NCBI RefSeq assembly: GCF_000423185.1
Contig: NZ_AUHM01000001.1
Coordinates: forward strand, 1-64,000
Length of the DNA stretch: 64,000 nucleotides
Source: Inquilinus limosus DSM 16000
GTDB taxonomy: Bacteria > Pseudomonadota > Alphaproteobacteria > DSM-16000 > Inquilinaceae
Reading direction: 5' to 3'
Positions 35,253-43,533 of this stretch are shown here, in pieces (within the stretch, counting starts at the first letter, position 1; each line of letters begins with the position of its first letter). Position numbers and translations under genes: made by a program. The notes under the pieces are model-generated. The model made no database searches and was not told the origin of the DNA. It was given only the letters and a program-made list of their open reading frames with translations.

Positions 35253-36440
35253 ATGGACCTGCGCGGCATCAACGATATCGGCGCCACCATCGACGCGGCG
35301 GTCGAGGCCATCGCCCCCGGACTGATCGAGGTGCGGCGCGACATCCATGCGCATCCGGAGATCGGCTTCGAGGTCCAGCGCACCGCCGGGGTGGTGGCGG
35401 CGGAGCTGGACAAGCTGGACATCCCCTACCGCACCGGGATCGGCCGCACCGGCATCGTCGCCGAGATCGAGGGCGGCGCCCCCGGCCCCTGCCTCCTGAT
35501 CCGCGCCGACATGGACGCGCTGCCGATCCAGGAGATGACCGGCCTGCCCTTCGCCAGCACCGTGCCGGGCGCGATGCATGCCTGCGGCCACGACATCCAC
35601 ACGGCGACGCTGATCGGTGTCGGCGCCGTGCTGCAGCAGCTGGCGCCGAGGCTGCGCGGCCGCATCCGGCTGGTGTTCCAGCCGGCCGAGGAGACGCCGG
35701 AGAGCGGCGCCGCCGCGATGATCCTGGACGGCGCCGCGGATGGCGCCGACATGGCGCTGGCCTTCCACAACAGCCCGACCATGCCGGTCGGCCGCTTCGG
35801 CTACATCCACGGCGCCAGCACCGCCTCGGCCGACACCTTCGACATCACCGTGCGCGGCCGGTCCGGCCATGCGGCGCGGCCGCAGGACGCGGCGGATCCG
35901 ATCGTCGCGGCGGCCTATCTGGTGACGCAGCTGCAGACCGTGGTCTCGAGGTCCATCGACCCGGCCCAGGGCGCGGTGGTGACGGTCGGCAGCATCGCCG
36001 GCGGCGCCACCCACAACATCATCCCCGACACCTGCACCCTGCGCGGCACGGTGCGGGCCCGGTCGCCCGAGGCGCGGACGGTGGCCGAGACGACCATCCG
36101 CCGCATCGTGCAGGGGATCGAGCTGACCCAGGGCGTGACCTGCGAGCTGGACTACCAGCTGGGCGTGCCGCCGCTGATGAACGATCCCCGTATGCTGGAA
36201 GCCTCGGTCGCCGCGGTCCGGGCGCAGTTCGGCGAGGTGGTGGACGAGACCGCGCCCGGCTTCGGCGCCGAGGACTTCGCCTTCTTCTCCGAACGCGTGC
36301 CGTCCTTCCACCTGCGGGTCGGCGCCGGCCAGCCCGGCCGCAACGACCATCTGCACAATTCCGACTACCAGCCGGACGAGCGCTGCATCGCCCTCGGCGC
36401 CGCCGCCCTGGTACGCAGCGCGGTCGAGCTCCTGTCCTGA
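35253..36440 (+). CDS. M20 family amidohydrolase (hippuricase-like)
   Basis: A 395-residue metal-dependent amidohydrolase. Family marks: R-R-D-I-H-A-H-P-E-I-G-F near the start, R-A-D-M-D-A-L-P, M-H-A-C-G-H-D-I-H-T-A (Cys and His metal ligands), Q-P-A-E-E-T and the dimerisation-domain H-A-A-R-P segment. Members cleave N-acyl amino acids such as hippurate or N-acetyl-diaminopimelate. GAGGAG is 9 bases before the ATG. The exact substrate cannot be read. Confidence 0.93.
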   Translation: MDLRGINDIGATIDAAVEAIAPGLIEVRRDIHAHPEIGFEVQRTAGVVAAELDKLDIPYRTGIGRTGIVAEIEGGAPGPCLLIRADMDALPIQEMTGLPFASTVPGAMHACGHDIHTATLIGVGAVLQQLAPRLRGRIRLVFQPAEETPESGAAAMILDGAADGADMALAFHNSPTMPVGRFGYIHGASTASADTFDITVRGRSGHAARPQDAADPIVAAAYLVTQLQTVVSRSIDPAQGAVVTVGSIAGGATHNIIPDTCTLRGTVRARSPEARTVAETTIRRIVQGIELTQGVTCELDYQLGVPPLMNDPRMLEASVAAVRAQFGEVVDETAPGFGAEDFAFFSERVPSFHLRVGAGQPGRNDHLHNSDYQPDERCIALGAAALVRSAVELLS

Positions 36441-36468
36441 TTGCATTTGGCTTAGAAAGCTGTTCGTC

Positions 36469-36515
36469 ATCCCGTGCGCGCTGCGGTGCGGAGTACCTCG
36501 GCGCAGACACGGGAT
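36469..36515. repeat. inverted repeat unit (ATCCCGTG ... CACGGGAT)
   Basis: 8-bp arms (36469-36476 and 36508-36515) with an inner CTGCG/CGCAG pair form a hairpin 30 bases past the amidohydrolase stop. It looks like an intergenic palindromic repeat of the kind seen in several copies in alphaproteobacterial genomes. Confidence 0.6.
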
Positions 36516-36541
36516 CTCAGGGCTCATGGCCGGCATATTGA

Positions 36542-36652
36542 CCCGTCATGGCGAGCCCCGCCCCGGAGTCCGATTTGGGGGGGTGGCCATCCAGGGCCGC
36601 TCGCATCGGCTCCTGGATGGCCACGTCGGCTTCGCCTCCTCGCCATGACGGG
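36542..36652. repeat. nested inverted repeat, 111 bases
   Basis: A 14-bp perfect outer pair (CCCGTCATGGCGAG at 36542-36555, CTCGCCATGACGGG at 36639-36652) encloses a 13-bp perfect inner pair (GTGGCCATCCAGG at 36583-36595, CCTGGATGGCCAC at 36612-36624). Similar CGTCATGGC...GGCCATCCA modules are common between genes in alphaproteobacteria. It probably forms a cruciform or long hairpin and has no coding content. Confidence 0.7.
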
Positions 36653-36689
36653 GAAGGGACTGAAGAGTCGATCTTAAAGCCCGCTGGTA

Positions 36690-37544
36690 TCAGGCGGCGG
36701 CCTCGGCCACCGCGAAGCTGTCCTCGAGCAGCCGGAAGCGGGCGATCAGCCCGTCCCGCACGGTGATGTCGATGGTGAAGTCGCTGCGCATGATCCGCCC
36801 GGTGCGCTTCGCCCGCGATTCCAGCTCGCCCGCCGCGAAGGCGCGGTCGCCCTCGGCCACGATCGTGTCGATGTCGAAGCGGATCGGCTCGATCCCTTCC
36901 CACAGGGCGCGGACAAAGTCGGCGACGCCGGCGCGTCCGGTGCGGCGCCCGATCCAGGGCACGCGGTCGACCGCGCCGGGGATGTCCCAGTCGGCATCCT
37001 CGGTGAACAGCGAGGCCACCGCCTCCGGCGCCGCGTCCGACCGCATCGCCGCGAGATAGCGTTCGAGGGCGGCCCGGGCGCCGCCGCCGGCCGCCGCCTC
37101 GCCGCGCAGGATGCGGATGCGGTCGCGGTCGGCGCTGGTGAAGTCGGGGTCGACATAGATGTGGACGCTGCGGATCAGCGTGCCTTCGAAGTCGAACACG
37201 TCGCAGAAGCGGCCCTGCGACACCACGCCGTCCGGCCAGCGAAGGCCGCCGCGGGTGACGCCGCGCTCGGTGCCTTCGACCACGATGGTGTCGCCGGCGA
37301 CGATCTTGCGCAGCCCGGGAATGTCGTGTTCCAGGCTCTCCAGCTCGGCCGCCAGCCGGGCGCCGAACTCGGCCACCGCCGCCTTGCCTCGGGCCAGGCC
37401 GAATTTCGGGAAGAACAGCTCCACATCCTCGGTGAACAGGTCGAGGAAGGCCGGGTCGCGGGTGTCCGCCCCGCGGAAATAGGCATCGATCACCTTCAGC
37501 CGGGCGTCCGTCAGCGCCGGATCGGGCATGGGGCCGGTCGTCAT
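36690..37544 (-). CDS. fused double SnoaL/NTF2-like protein
   Basis: A 284-residue protein made of two NTF2-like domains. Domain 1 (about 10-135) has V-I-D-A-Y-F-R-G-A-D-T-R-D-P-A-F-L-D-L-F-T-E-D-V-E-L-F; domain 2 (about 150-280) has A-L-E-R-Y-L-A-A-M and S-L-F-T-E-D-A-D-W-D-I-P-G. Both carry the L-F-T-E-D signature, so the gene likely arose by internal duplication. GGAGG precedes the ATG. It is divergent from a TetR gene, its likely regulator. The substrate is unknown. Confidence 0.83.
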   Translation of the reverse strand: MTTGPMPDPALTDARLKVIDAYFRGADTRDPAFLDLFTEDVELFFPKFGLARGKAAVAEFGARLAAELESLEHDIPGLRKIVAGDTIVVEGTERGVTRGGLRWPDGVVSQGRFCDVFDFEGTLIRSVHIYVDPDFTSADRDRIRILRGEAAAGGGARAALERYLAAMRSDAAPEAVASLFTEDADWDIPGAVDRVPWIGRRTGRAGVADFVRALWEGIEPIRFDIDTIVAEGDRAFAAGELESRAKRTGRIMRSDFTIDITVRDGLIARFRLLEDSFAVAEAAA

Positions 37545-37561
37545 CGCGGACCTCCAAATTC

Positions 37562-37637
37562 CATAATTTCGACTACAGAAATGCTGTCGGCTTGCGCGAC
37601 GGAGGTCAAGGGAATTATGTAAGATCAACTACAGAAA
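37562..37637. promoter_or_regulatory. repeated operators in the divergent SnoaL/TetR region
   Basis: CTACAGAAA occurs at 37573-37581 and 37629-37637 (56 bases apart), and CATAATT (37562-37568) is the inverse of AATTATG (37613-37619). These paired sites in an AT-richer gap are likely TetR operators controlling both genes. Confidence 0.6.
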
Positions 37638-37646
37638 GGAGCACGG

Positions 37647-38237
37647 ATGGCGACGCGAGGCCGGCCGCGCAGCTTCGACCGCAACACGGCGCTGCGGCGG
37701 GCGATCGAAGTGTTCTGGGCCAAGGGGTACGAGGGGGCGCAGCTGGTCGACCTGACCGCGGCGATGGGCATCAACCCGCCCAGCTTCTACGCCGCCTTCG
37801 GCTCGAAGGAGGCGCTGTTCCGCGAGGCGCTCGACCTCTATCTCGCCACCGACGGCGCCGCCAGCATGCAGGCGCTGGAGGCCGGCGCGACCGCCCGCGA
37901 ATCGATCCTCGGCATGCTGACGGCGAGCGCCGAGATCGCCCTCGCCTCGCCCGGGGCCCGCGGCTGCATGCTGATCCTCGGCCTTGTCAACGGCCTGCCG
38001 GAGAACGAAGGGCTGCGCCATCACCTTGCAGCCCTGCGGAGCGAGACCACGGACCGGATCCGGCGGCGACTGCAGCGCGGCGTCGCGGAGGGCGACCTGC
38101 CGCCGGGCACCGACGTCGACGGCCTCGCCACCTTCTTCGGCACGGTGATGCAGGGGCTGTCGCTGCAGGCCCGCGACGGCGCGTCCCGCGGGGCGCTGAC
38201 GGCGGCGGCGACGGCCGCCATGAAGGCCTTGGACTGA
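37647..38237 (+). CDS. TetR/AcrR family transcriptional regulator
   Basis: A 196-residue repressor. The N-terminal helix-turn-helix at about 10-55 includes A-L-R-R-A-I-E-V-F-W-A-K-G-Y-E and A-M-G-I-N-P-P-S-F-Y-A-A-F-G-S-K-E-A-L-F. The C-terminal ligand domain belongs to the CopAB/NemR-like group (short, with R-G-C-M-L in the middle). AAAGGAG precedes the ATG. It probably controls itself and the divergent double NTF2 gene. Confidence 0.93.
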   Translation: MATRGRPRSFDRNTALRRAIEVFWAKGYEGAQLVDLTAAMGINPPSFYAAFGSKEALFREALDLYLATDGAASMQALEAGATARESILGMLTASAEIALASPGARGCMLILGLVNGLPENEGLRHHLAALRSETTDRIRRRLQRGVAEGDLPPGTDVDGLATFFGTVMQGLSLQARDGASRGALTAAATAAMKALD

Positions 38238-38343
38238 GCGGAAACCTCGCCATCGGGCCCGATTTCCGTCACCTTTCTCAGGTGGATTGCAGAGGCGAGT
38301 CGCACGGCGCGGCCGCGCCCCCGGAAAGTGAGGAAGAGAACCG

Positions 38344-40224
38344 ATGATCGAGGCGATGAACCTCGCCATTCTCGTCGCGGCGGGACTCATTGCGCTCAGC
38401 GTCTTCACCAGCCTGATCTCCTTCCGGGTCGGCGCCCCCCTGCTGCTGGTGTTCCTCGCGGTCGGCCTCGGCGCCGGCGAGGACGGCATCGGCAAGATCC
38501 ATTTCGACGATGCGCCCGCGGCCTATTTCATCGGCAGCGTCGCCCTGGCGCTGATCCTGTTCGACAGCGGCTTCGAGACGCGGCTGCAGAGCTTCCGCGC
38601 CGCCGCCGCCCCGGCCCTGACCCTGGCCACGGCCGGGGTGCTGCTGACCACCGGGCTGGTCGCCGTCGCCGCCCGGCTGGCCTTCGGCTTCGGCTGGTAC
38701 GAATCGCTGCTGACCGGCGCCATCGTCAGCTCGACCGACGCCGCCGCCGTATTCTTCCTGCTGCGGGTCGGCGGCATCACCCTGCGCGACCGCGTGCGCT
38801 CCACCCTCGAAATCGAATCCGGCAGCAACGACCCGATCGCGATCTTCCTGACCCTGGCCCTGGTCGAGGCCGCGCGGCTCGGCACCGGGGCGGAGACGCT
38901 GACCTGGTCGCTGGTCACGACCTTCGCGCTGGAAGCCAGCATCGGCATCGTCCTCGGCCTCGCCGGCGGCCTGCTGATCGTGCGCGTGATCAACCGGGTC
39001 AGCCTCGACCCGGGCCTCTATCCTGTGATCGCGCTCAGCCTCGCCCTCCTGATCTTCGCCGCCACCGGCATGCTGCACGGGTCGGGCTTCATCGCCGTCT
39101 ATGTCGCCGGCATGGTCGCCGGCAACGCCGCGCTGCGCGCCGCCGCCCTGATCCGCCGGTTCCAGAGCGGCATGACCTGGCTGGCGCAGATCGGCATGTT
39201 CCTGACCCTCGGTCTCCTGGCCACGCCGTCGCAGTTCCCGGCGGTGTTCCTGCCGGCGCTGGCCGTGGCCCTGGCCCTGACCTTCCTGGCCCGCCCGATC
39301 GCGGTCTGGCTGTGCCTTCTGCCCTACGGCTTCTCGCGCAACGAGACCACCTTCGTCGCCTGGGTGGGCCTGCGCGGCGCGGTGTCGATCCTGCTGGCCA
39401 TCCTGCCGCTGATCGCGCAGCTGCCGGACGGGCGGGCGATCTTCAACGGCGTGTTCGTGGTGGTGATCGTCTCGCTGCTGCTGCAGGGCTGGACCATCCG
39501 GCCGCTGGCCAAGTGGCTGGGCCTGATCGTGCCGCCCCGGATCGGCCCGGTGGACCGCGTCGAGCTGGAGCTGCCCGGCCGCGCCAACCACGAGCTGGTG
39601 GTCTACCGCATCGCCGCGCAGAGCCCGGTGGCGCGCGGCGAGCGCATCCCGCGCTGGGCCCGGCCGGCCCTGATCGTGCGCGACGGCCAGTCGGTCGACA
39701 TCCACCATGCCGGGCGGCTGCAGACCGGCGACCAGGTCTACATCTTCACCCCGCCGCAGCAGGTGCGCCTCCTGGACCGGCTGTTCGCCACCCCGGCCCG
39801 CCTGGCCGAGGACGACCGCGACTTCTTCGGCGATTTCACCCTGCACGCCGACGCGCCGCTGGCCGAGGTGGCGGAGAGCTACGGCTTCGCCCTGCCCGAT
39901 CCGGCCGAGACCCGCACCGTCGGCGCCTTCCTGCAGGACGGCTTCGGCGGCCGCGTCGAGGTCGGCGACCGGCTGCCGGTCGGCGGGGTCGAGCTGATCG
40001 TCCGCGCCGTCGACGACGAGAACGAGGTGACCGAGGTCGGTCTGGCGCTGGAGCCGAGCCGCGGCGCCCAGCCGAAGCTGCCGGTGTTCCAGAACCTGTC
40101 GGAGATCGCCGCCTGGGTCCGCGGCCGGCTGCGCGAGCGCCGCGCCCGGCAGGCGCCGCCGTCCGCCCCGGCCCCCGAGCCGCCCCCGCCGGACGAGACG
40201 GCACCGGCCGCCCGGCCGGAATAG
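38344..40224 (+). CDS. K+/H+ antiporter, CPA1 type with C-terminal RCK and CorC-like domains
   Basis: A 626-residue membrane antiporter similar to CvrA/YcgO (NhaP2). About 12 helices fill residues 5-395, with the ion-binding S-S-T-D-A-A-A and S-G-S-N-D-P-I-A motifs. A TrkA-C domain (about 400-480) and a CorC/HlyC-like domain (about 490-575) follow, then a Pro/Ala-rich tail. It should export K+ in exchange for H+ and control cell volume. GAGGAAGAGAACC precedes the ATG. Monocistronic; no nucleotide-gating protein is adjacent. Confidence 0.92.
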   Translation: MIEAMNLAILVAAGLIALSVFTSLISFRVGAPLLLVFLAVGLGAGEDGIGKIHFDDAPAAYFIGSVALALILFDSGFETRLQSFRAAAAPALTLATAGVLLTTGLVAVAARLAFGFGWYESLLTGAIVSSTDAAAVFFLLRVGGITLRDRVRSTLEIESGSNDPIAIFLTLALVEAARLGTGAETLTWSLVTTFALEASIGIVLGLAGGLLIVRVINRVSLDPGLYPVIALSLALLIFAATGMLHGSGFIAVYVAGMVAGNAALRAAALIRRFQSGMTWLAQIGMFLTLGLLATPSQFPAVFLPALAVALALTFLARPIAVWLCLLPYGFSRNETTFVAWVGLRGAVSILLAILPLIAQLPDGRAIFNGVFVVVIVSLLLQGWTIRPLAKWLGLIVPPRIGPVDRVELELPGRANHELVVYRIAAQSPVARGERIPRWARPALIVRDGQSVDIHHAGRLQTGDQVYIFTPPQQVRLLDRLFATPARLAEDDRDFFGDFTLHADAPLAEVAESYGFALPDPAETRTVGAFLQDGFGGRVEVGDRLPVGGVELIVRAVDDENEVTEVGLALEPSRGAQPKLPVFQNLSEIAAWVRGRLRERRARQAPPSAPAPEPPPPDETAPAARPE

Positions 40225-40294
40225 CGCGTCGCCGGTTCCGGCCTCGCAATCGATCCGCTACTGTCGCCGGCGACAGGGACCGAGCGGGGACGCG

Positions 40295-41332
40295 ATGCTG
40301 ACGATCTATTCCGAGGACCACCGGCTGCAGCACGGCAAGGTGGAGCTGACCGGCGGCCATTTCATCCCGGTGGTGGAGAAGCCGGAACGGGCCGAGACCA
40401 TCCTGGCGCGGATCAAGGCCGCGGGGCTGGGCGAGGTGCGCGCGCCGGAGCGCTTCGGCACCGACCCGATCGCCCGGGTGCACGACCGCGGCTTCATCCG
40501 TTTCCTGGAGACCGCCTGGGACGAATGGAAGGCCGAGCACGGCGAGATCGACGCGCTGCCGACCAACTGGGCGGTGCGCAACATGCGCCAGGTGGTGCCG
40601 GGCTCGATCGACGGCAAGCTCGGCTACTACGCCAGCGACTGCGGCACCCCGATCACCGCCGGCACCTGGCGCGCGGCGCTGAGCTCGGTCGACGTCGCGC
40701 TGACCGGCGCGAAGCTGGTGGCGGCCGAGCGCAGACCGGTCTTCTCGCTGTGCCGGCCACCCGGGCACCACGCCTCGACCGACGTCTATTGCGGCTACTG
40801 CTTCTTCAACAACGCCGCCGTGGCGGCGCAATGGTTCCGCGACAACGGCGCCGGCCGCGTCGCGATCCTCGACATCGACTACCACCACGGCAACGGCACG
40901 CAGGAGATCTTCTGGCGCCGCGACGACGTGCTGTTCGTGTCGCTGCACGCCGACCCGAATGTCGAATACCCCTACTATCTCGGCTATGCCGAGGAGACCG
41001 GCGAAGGCGCCGGCGAGGGCTTCAACCTGAACCTGCCGATGCCCTTCGGCACCACCTGGGACCGCTACCGCGAGGCGCTGGACGCCGCGCTGGCGCGGAT
41101 CCGCGACTACGGGCCGGACGCGGTGGTGCTGTCCTTCGGCGCCGACACCTTCCAGGAAGACCCGATCTCGCGCTTCAAGCTGACCAGCGACGATTTCAGC
41201 CGCATGGGCGAGATCCTGGGCCGCGGCCTGGGCGTGCCGACCCTGACGGTGATGGAGGGCGGCTACGCCGTCGACGCGCTGGGCGTGAACGTCGTCAACC
41301 TGCTTCAGGCGCTGGAAGGGGCTGCGGGCTGA
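40295..41332 (+). CDS. aphA: acetylpolyamine amidohydrolase (histone deacetylase superfamily)
   Basis: A 345-residue zinc deacetylase. It resembles the Mycoplana ramosa acetylpolyamine amidohydrolase throughout: it starts with I-Y-S-E-D-H-R-L, carries R-P-P-G-H-H-A at about 154-160 (catalytic His158/His159), zinc ligands Asp195 and His197 in D-I-D-Y-H-H-G-N-G-T, Asp284 in G-A-D-T-F-Q-E-D-P, and the Tyr of E-G-G-Y near 324. The numbering of the ligands matches the known enzyme. It should remove acetyl groups from acetylputrescine, spermidine or similar. A phosphoesterase gene follows after a hairpin. Confidence 0.9.
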   Translation: MLTIYSEDHRLQHGKVELTGGHFIPVVEKPERAETILARIKAAGLGEVRAPERFGTDPIARVHDRGFIRFLETAWDEWKAEHGEIDALPTNWAVRNMRQVVPGSIDGKLGYYASDCGTPITAGTWRAALSSVDVALTGAKLVAAERRPVFSLCRPPGHHASTDVYCGYCFFNNAAVAAQWFRDNGAGRVAILDIDYHHGNGTQEIFWRRDDVLFVSLHADPNVEYPYYLGYAEETGEGAGEGFNLNLPMPFGTTWDRYREALDAALARIRDYGPDAVVLSFGADTFQEDPISRFKLTSDDFSRMGEILGRGLGVPTLTVMEGGYAVDALGVNVVNLLQALEGAAG

Positions 41333-41341
41333 GCCCGTCCC

Positions 41342-41371
41342 GACCCGGACGTCCCGAAGGATGTCCGGGTC
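41342..41371 (+). terminator. strong hairpin between aphA and the phosphoesterase
   Basis: A 13-bp stem (GACCCGGACGTCC / GGATGTCCGGGTC, loop CGAA, one G-T pair) starts 10 bases after the aphA stop. No T run follows, so it may be an attenuating or stabilising hairpin rather than a full terminator. Confidence 0.5.
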
Positions 41372-41418
41372 CGCCCGCACCCGGCGGGAAAGGTGAGCAG
41401 GACAGCGGGCACTCCCTC

Positions 41419-41958
41419 ATGACCGTCTTCTTCACCAGCGACACCCATTTCGGCGATCCGCGGGTGCTGCGGATCGACCGGCGGCCCTTCCCCAGCGTCG
41501 CCGCCCATGACGAGGCGCTGGCGGCGCTGTGGAACGAGACGGTGGGGCCGGAGGACGAGGTCTGGCATCTCGGCGATTTCGCGCTCGGCCCGCCGCCGGA
41601 CGCGGTGGCGGCGCTGCTGGACCGCCTCAACGGCCGCAAGCATCTGATCAGCGGCAACAATGACGGGCCGGGCACGCTGGCGGCGCCGGGCTGGGACTCG
41701 GTGCAGGCCTATGCCGAGCTGAAGATCGAAGGGCGGCACCTGATCCTGTGCCACTACCCGTTCCGCACCTGGAACCAGATCGGCCGCGGGTCGCTGAACC
41801 TGCACGGCCATTCGCACGGCCGGCTGACGCCGGCGACGCGGCAATACGATGTCGGGGTGGACGTGCAGGGGCTGAGGCCGGCGACGCTGGATCAGATCAT
41901 CGCGCGCAAGCGCCGGCGGAGGCCGTTCGCGGCGGGGAAGGAACCGGGAGGGCTGTGA
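41419..41958 (+). CDS. calcineurin-like metallophosphoesterase
   Basis: A 179-residue phosphoesterase. Metal-site motifs: S-D-T-H-F-G (D-x-H), H-L-G-D-F (G-D), G-N-N-D (variant of G-N-H-D/E), C-H-Y-P and H-G-H-S-H-G. The short, YfcE/MJ0936-like form with H-Y-P usually hydrolyses phosphodiesters or nucleotides. The C-terminus is rich in Arg/Lys. The ATG of MTVFFTSDTHFGD is fixed by the first metal motif. It is probably read with aphA. Confidence 0.9.
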   Translation: MTVFFTSDTHFGDPRVLRIDRRPFPSVAAHDEALAALWNETVGPEDEVWHLGDFALGPPPDAVAALLDRLNGRKHLISGNNDGPGTLAAPGWDSVQAYAELKIEGRHLILCHYPFRTWNQIGRGSLNLHGHSHGRLTPATRQYDVGVDVQGLRPATLDQIIARKRRRRPFAAGKEPGGL

Positions 41959-42105
41959 TCAGAGCTCCGGGTCGGGCAGCGGACGCCGGCACCGCTGCGG
42001 GGTGCGCGTCGCCCGGCGCAGCGCGGCGTGCAGCTCGCGCTCATGCCCGTCGTCGTCGCCCATTGCGGCCGCCAGCAGCCGCATCCAGTTCAGCACCCTT
42101 CGCAT
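41959..42105 (-). CDS. small basic hypothetical protein, 48 residues
   Basis: A short ORF with GGAAGGGGAG upstream of the ATG. The peptide starts M-R-R-V-L-N-W-M-R-L-L-A-A-A-M and ends in an Arg/Pro-rich stretch. The stop abuts the convergent phosphoesterase stop. No family is recognised; it could be real because of the ribosome site, but there is no further support. Confidence 0.4.
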   Translation of the reverse strand: MRRVLNWMRLLAAAMGDDDGHERELHAALRRATRTPQRCRRPLPDPEL

Positions 42106-42190
42106 CGGCAGGCTCCCCTTCCAAGGAAGTCTCCCGCCCATGTGACGACGTTGGCGGAATTATGTCAAATACAAGCGGAAGACAATTTTG

Positions 42191-43015
42191 TTACGAAATG
42201 TTGCGGACGGCCGGTGAGGCCGTGCGGCGCAGGGCTTCCGCGGTGGCGGCGTCGGCCGGGAAGAAGGCTTCCACCGCCAGCTCCGACAGGGTGACGTCGA
42301 CCGGCGTGCCGAACACGGTGGTGGTCGAGAGGAAGGAGAGGATCCCCGACTCCGTCGCCAGCCGCAGCGGCACGACGATGTCGGGATGCGCCTCCTCCGG
42401 CGGGGCCAGCGCCGCGACTCCGCGCGCCGGGGCCGGATAGGCCTGCAGCTCGGCCAGCAGCTCGACCAGAACCGGATCGGCGGTGACCTCGACCTGCCGG
42501 CGCAGCCGCTCCAGCAGATGGCTGCGCCATTCCGGCAGGTTGGCGATCCGCGGCGCCAGCCCGTCCGGATGCAGGCTGAGCCGCAGCACGTTGACCGGCG
42601 GCTGCAGCAGCGCGGCCGCGGCCCCCGCCATCAGCGGCGCCACCGCGGCGTTGGCGGCGACGAGGTGCCAGTGCCGGTCGACCGCCAGCGCCGGGTTCGG
42701 CGCATGCGCCTCGATCACCCGCTCCACCGCCCGCCGGGCCAGGGCCAGGGCCGGGTCGTCCAGCGGCCGCACCGGATAGGCCGGGGCGAAGCCGGCCGCG
42801 ACCAGAAGGGTGTTGCGCTCGCGCAGCGGCACGTCCAGCCGCTCGGCCAGGTGCAGCACCATCTCGCGGCTCGGCCGCGCCCGCCCGGTCTCGATGAAGG
42901 AGAGATGGCGGGTGGAGATGTCGGCCTCGCAGGCGAGGTCGAGCTGGCTGAGGCGGCGGCGCCGGCGCCAGTCGCGCAGATGGTCGCCGAAGCTGGGGGC
43001 TGTGCTGCGGTTCAT
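42191..43015 (-). CDS. XRE family regulator with MmyB-like ligand domain
   Basis: A 274-residue regulator. The N-terminal helix-turn-helix (about 10-65) reads F-G-D-H-L-R-D-W-R-R-R-R-R-L-S-Q-L-D-L-A and then S-T-R-H-L-S-F-I-E-T-G-R-A-R-P-S. The C-terminal MLTR/MmyB domain (about 90-260), PAS-like, carries W-H-L-V-A-A-N-A-A-V and the L-S-L-H-P-D-G-L-A-P segment. MmyB-type proteins may bind fatty acids. It is divergent from the NTF2-like gene, whose expression it probably controls. Such pairs recur in proteobacteria. Confidence 0.92.
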   Translation of the reverse strand: MNRSTAPSFGDHLRDWRRRRRLSQLDLACEADISTRHLSFIETGRARPSREMVLHLAERLDVPLRERNTLLVAAGFAPAYPVRPLDDPALALARRAVERVIEAHAPNPALAVDRHWHLVAANAAVAPLMAGAAAALLQPPVNVLRLSLHPDGLAPRIANLPEWRSHLLERLRRQVEVTADPVLVELLAELQAYPAPARGVAALAPPEEAHPDIVVPLRLATESGILSFLSTTTVFGTPVDVTLSELAVEAFFPADAATAEALRRTASPAVRNIS

Positions 43016-43126
43016 GCGCCGACGATAGCCGGCCGCCGGCGGCGCATCCATGACCTGGCAGGTAATCGCTTTCGCGACCGGGGCCGGACAGGATCGGGCC
43101 ATCGCAACCACCGCTGGAGAGCGAAG

Positions 43127-43495
43127 ATGAGCAACGCCACCGAGCTGGTCGACCGCTATATCGCCATCTGGAACGAGACCGATGCCGGGCGCCGGCGCGC
43201 CCTGATCGACGCGACCTGGACCGAGGATGCGGCCTATGTCGACCCGATGATGCGGGGCGACGGCCGCGACGCGATCGACGCCATGATCGCGGCGGTGCAG
43301 GAGCGCTTCCCCGGCCACCGCTTCCGCCGCATCGGCCCGGTCGACGAGCACAACGGCCGCATCCGCTTCCGCTGGGAGCTGGGGCCGGAGGGCGCGCCGG
43401 CGCTGGTCGCCGGCACCGATTTCGGCGAGATCGCCGGCGGCCTCTTGTCCGGCATCACCGGCTTCATCGATCACGCCCCGGCGGTGGCGGCGTGA
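43127..43495 (+). CDS. NTF2/SnoaL-like protein next to the MmyB regulator
   Basis: A 122-residue NTF2-like protein: V-D-R-Y-I-A-I-W-N-E-T-D near the start, T-W-T-E-D-A-A-Y-V-D-P-M-M-R-G in the middle and an F-R-W-E-L-G-P-E-G strand. It is the expected partner of the divergent XRE/MmyB regulator; probably an isomerase- or binding-type protein acting on small molecules. AGCGAAG precedes the ATG. A bidirectional hairpin separates it from the convergent exporter gene. Confidence 0.85.
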   Translation: MSNATELVDRYIAIWNETDAGRRRALIDATWTEDAAYVDPMMRGDGRDAIDAMIAAVQERFPGHRFRRIGPVDEHNGRIRFRWELGPEGAPALVAGTDFGEIAGGLLSGITGFIDHAPAVAA

Positions 43496-43497
43496 GG

Positions 43498-43527
43498 AAA
43501 AGGGGCGGATCCGGCGGGATCCGCCCC
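43498..43527. terminator. bidirectional Rho-independent terminator
   Basis: An 11-bp perfect stem (GGGGCGGATCC / GGATCCGCCCC, loop of 4) lies between the convergent NTF2 and exporter genes. On the minus strand TTTT follows, so it terminates the exporter; on the plus strand no T run follows. Confidence 0.8.
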
Positions 43528-43533
43528 GTCGCT

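Noticed and set aside
42142-42190. AT-rich segment between a small ORF and the MmyB regulator as an integration site
   Set aside because: No repeat pair or tRNA end was found nearby; it is more simply intergenic sequence.
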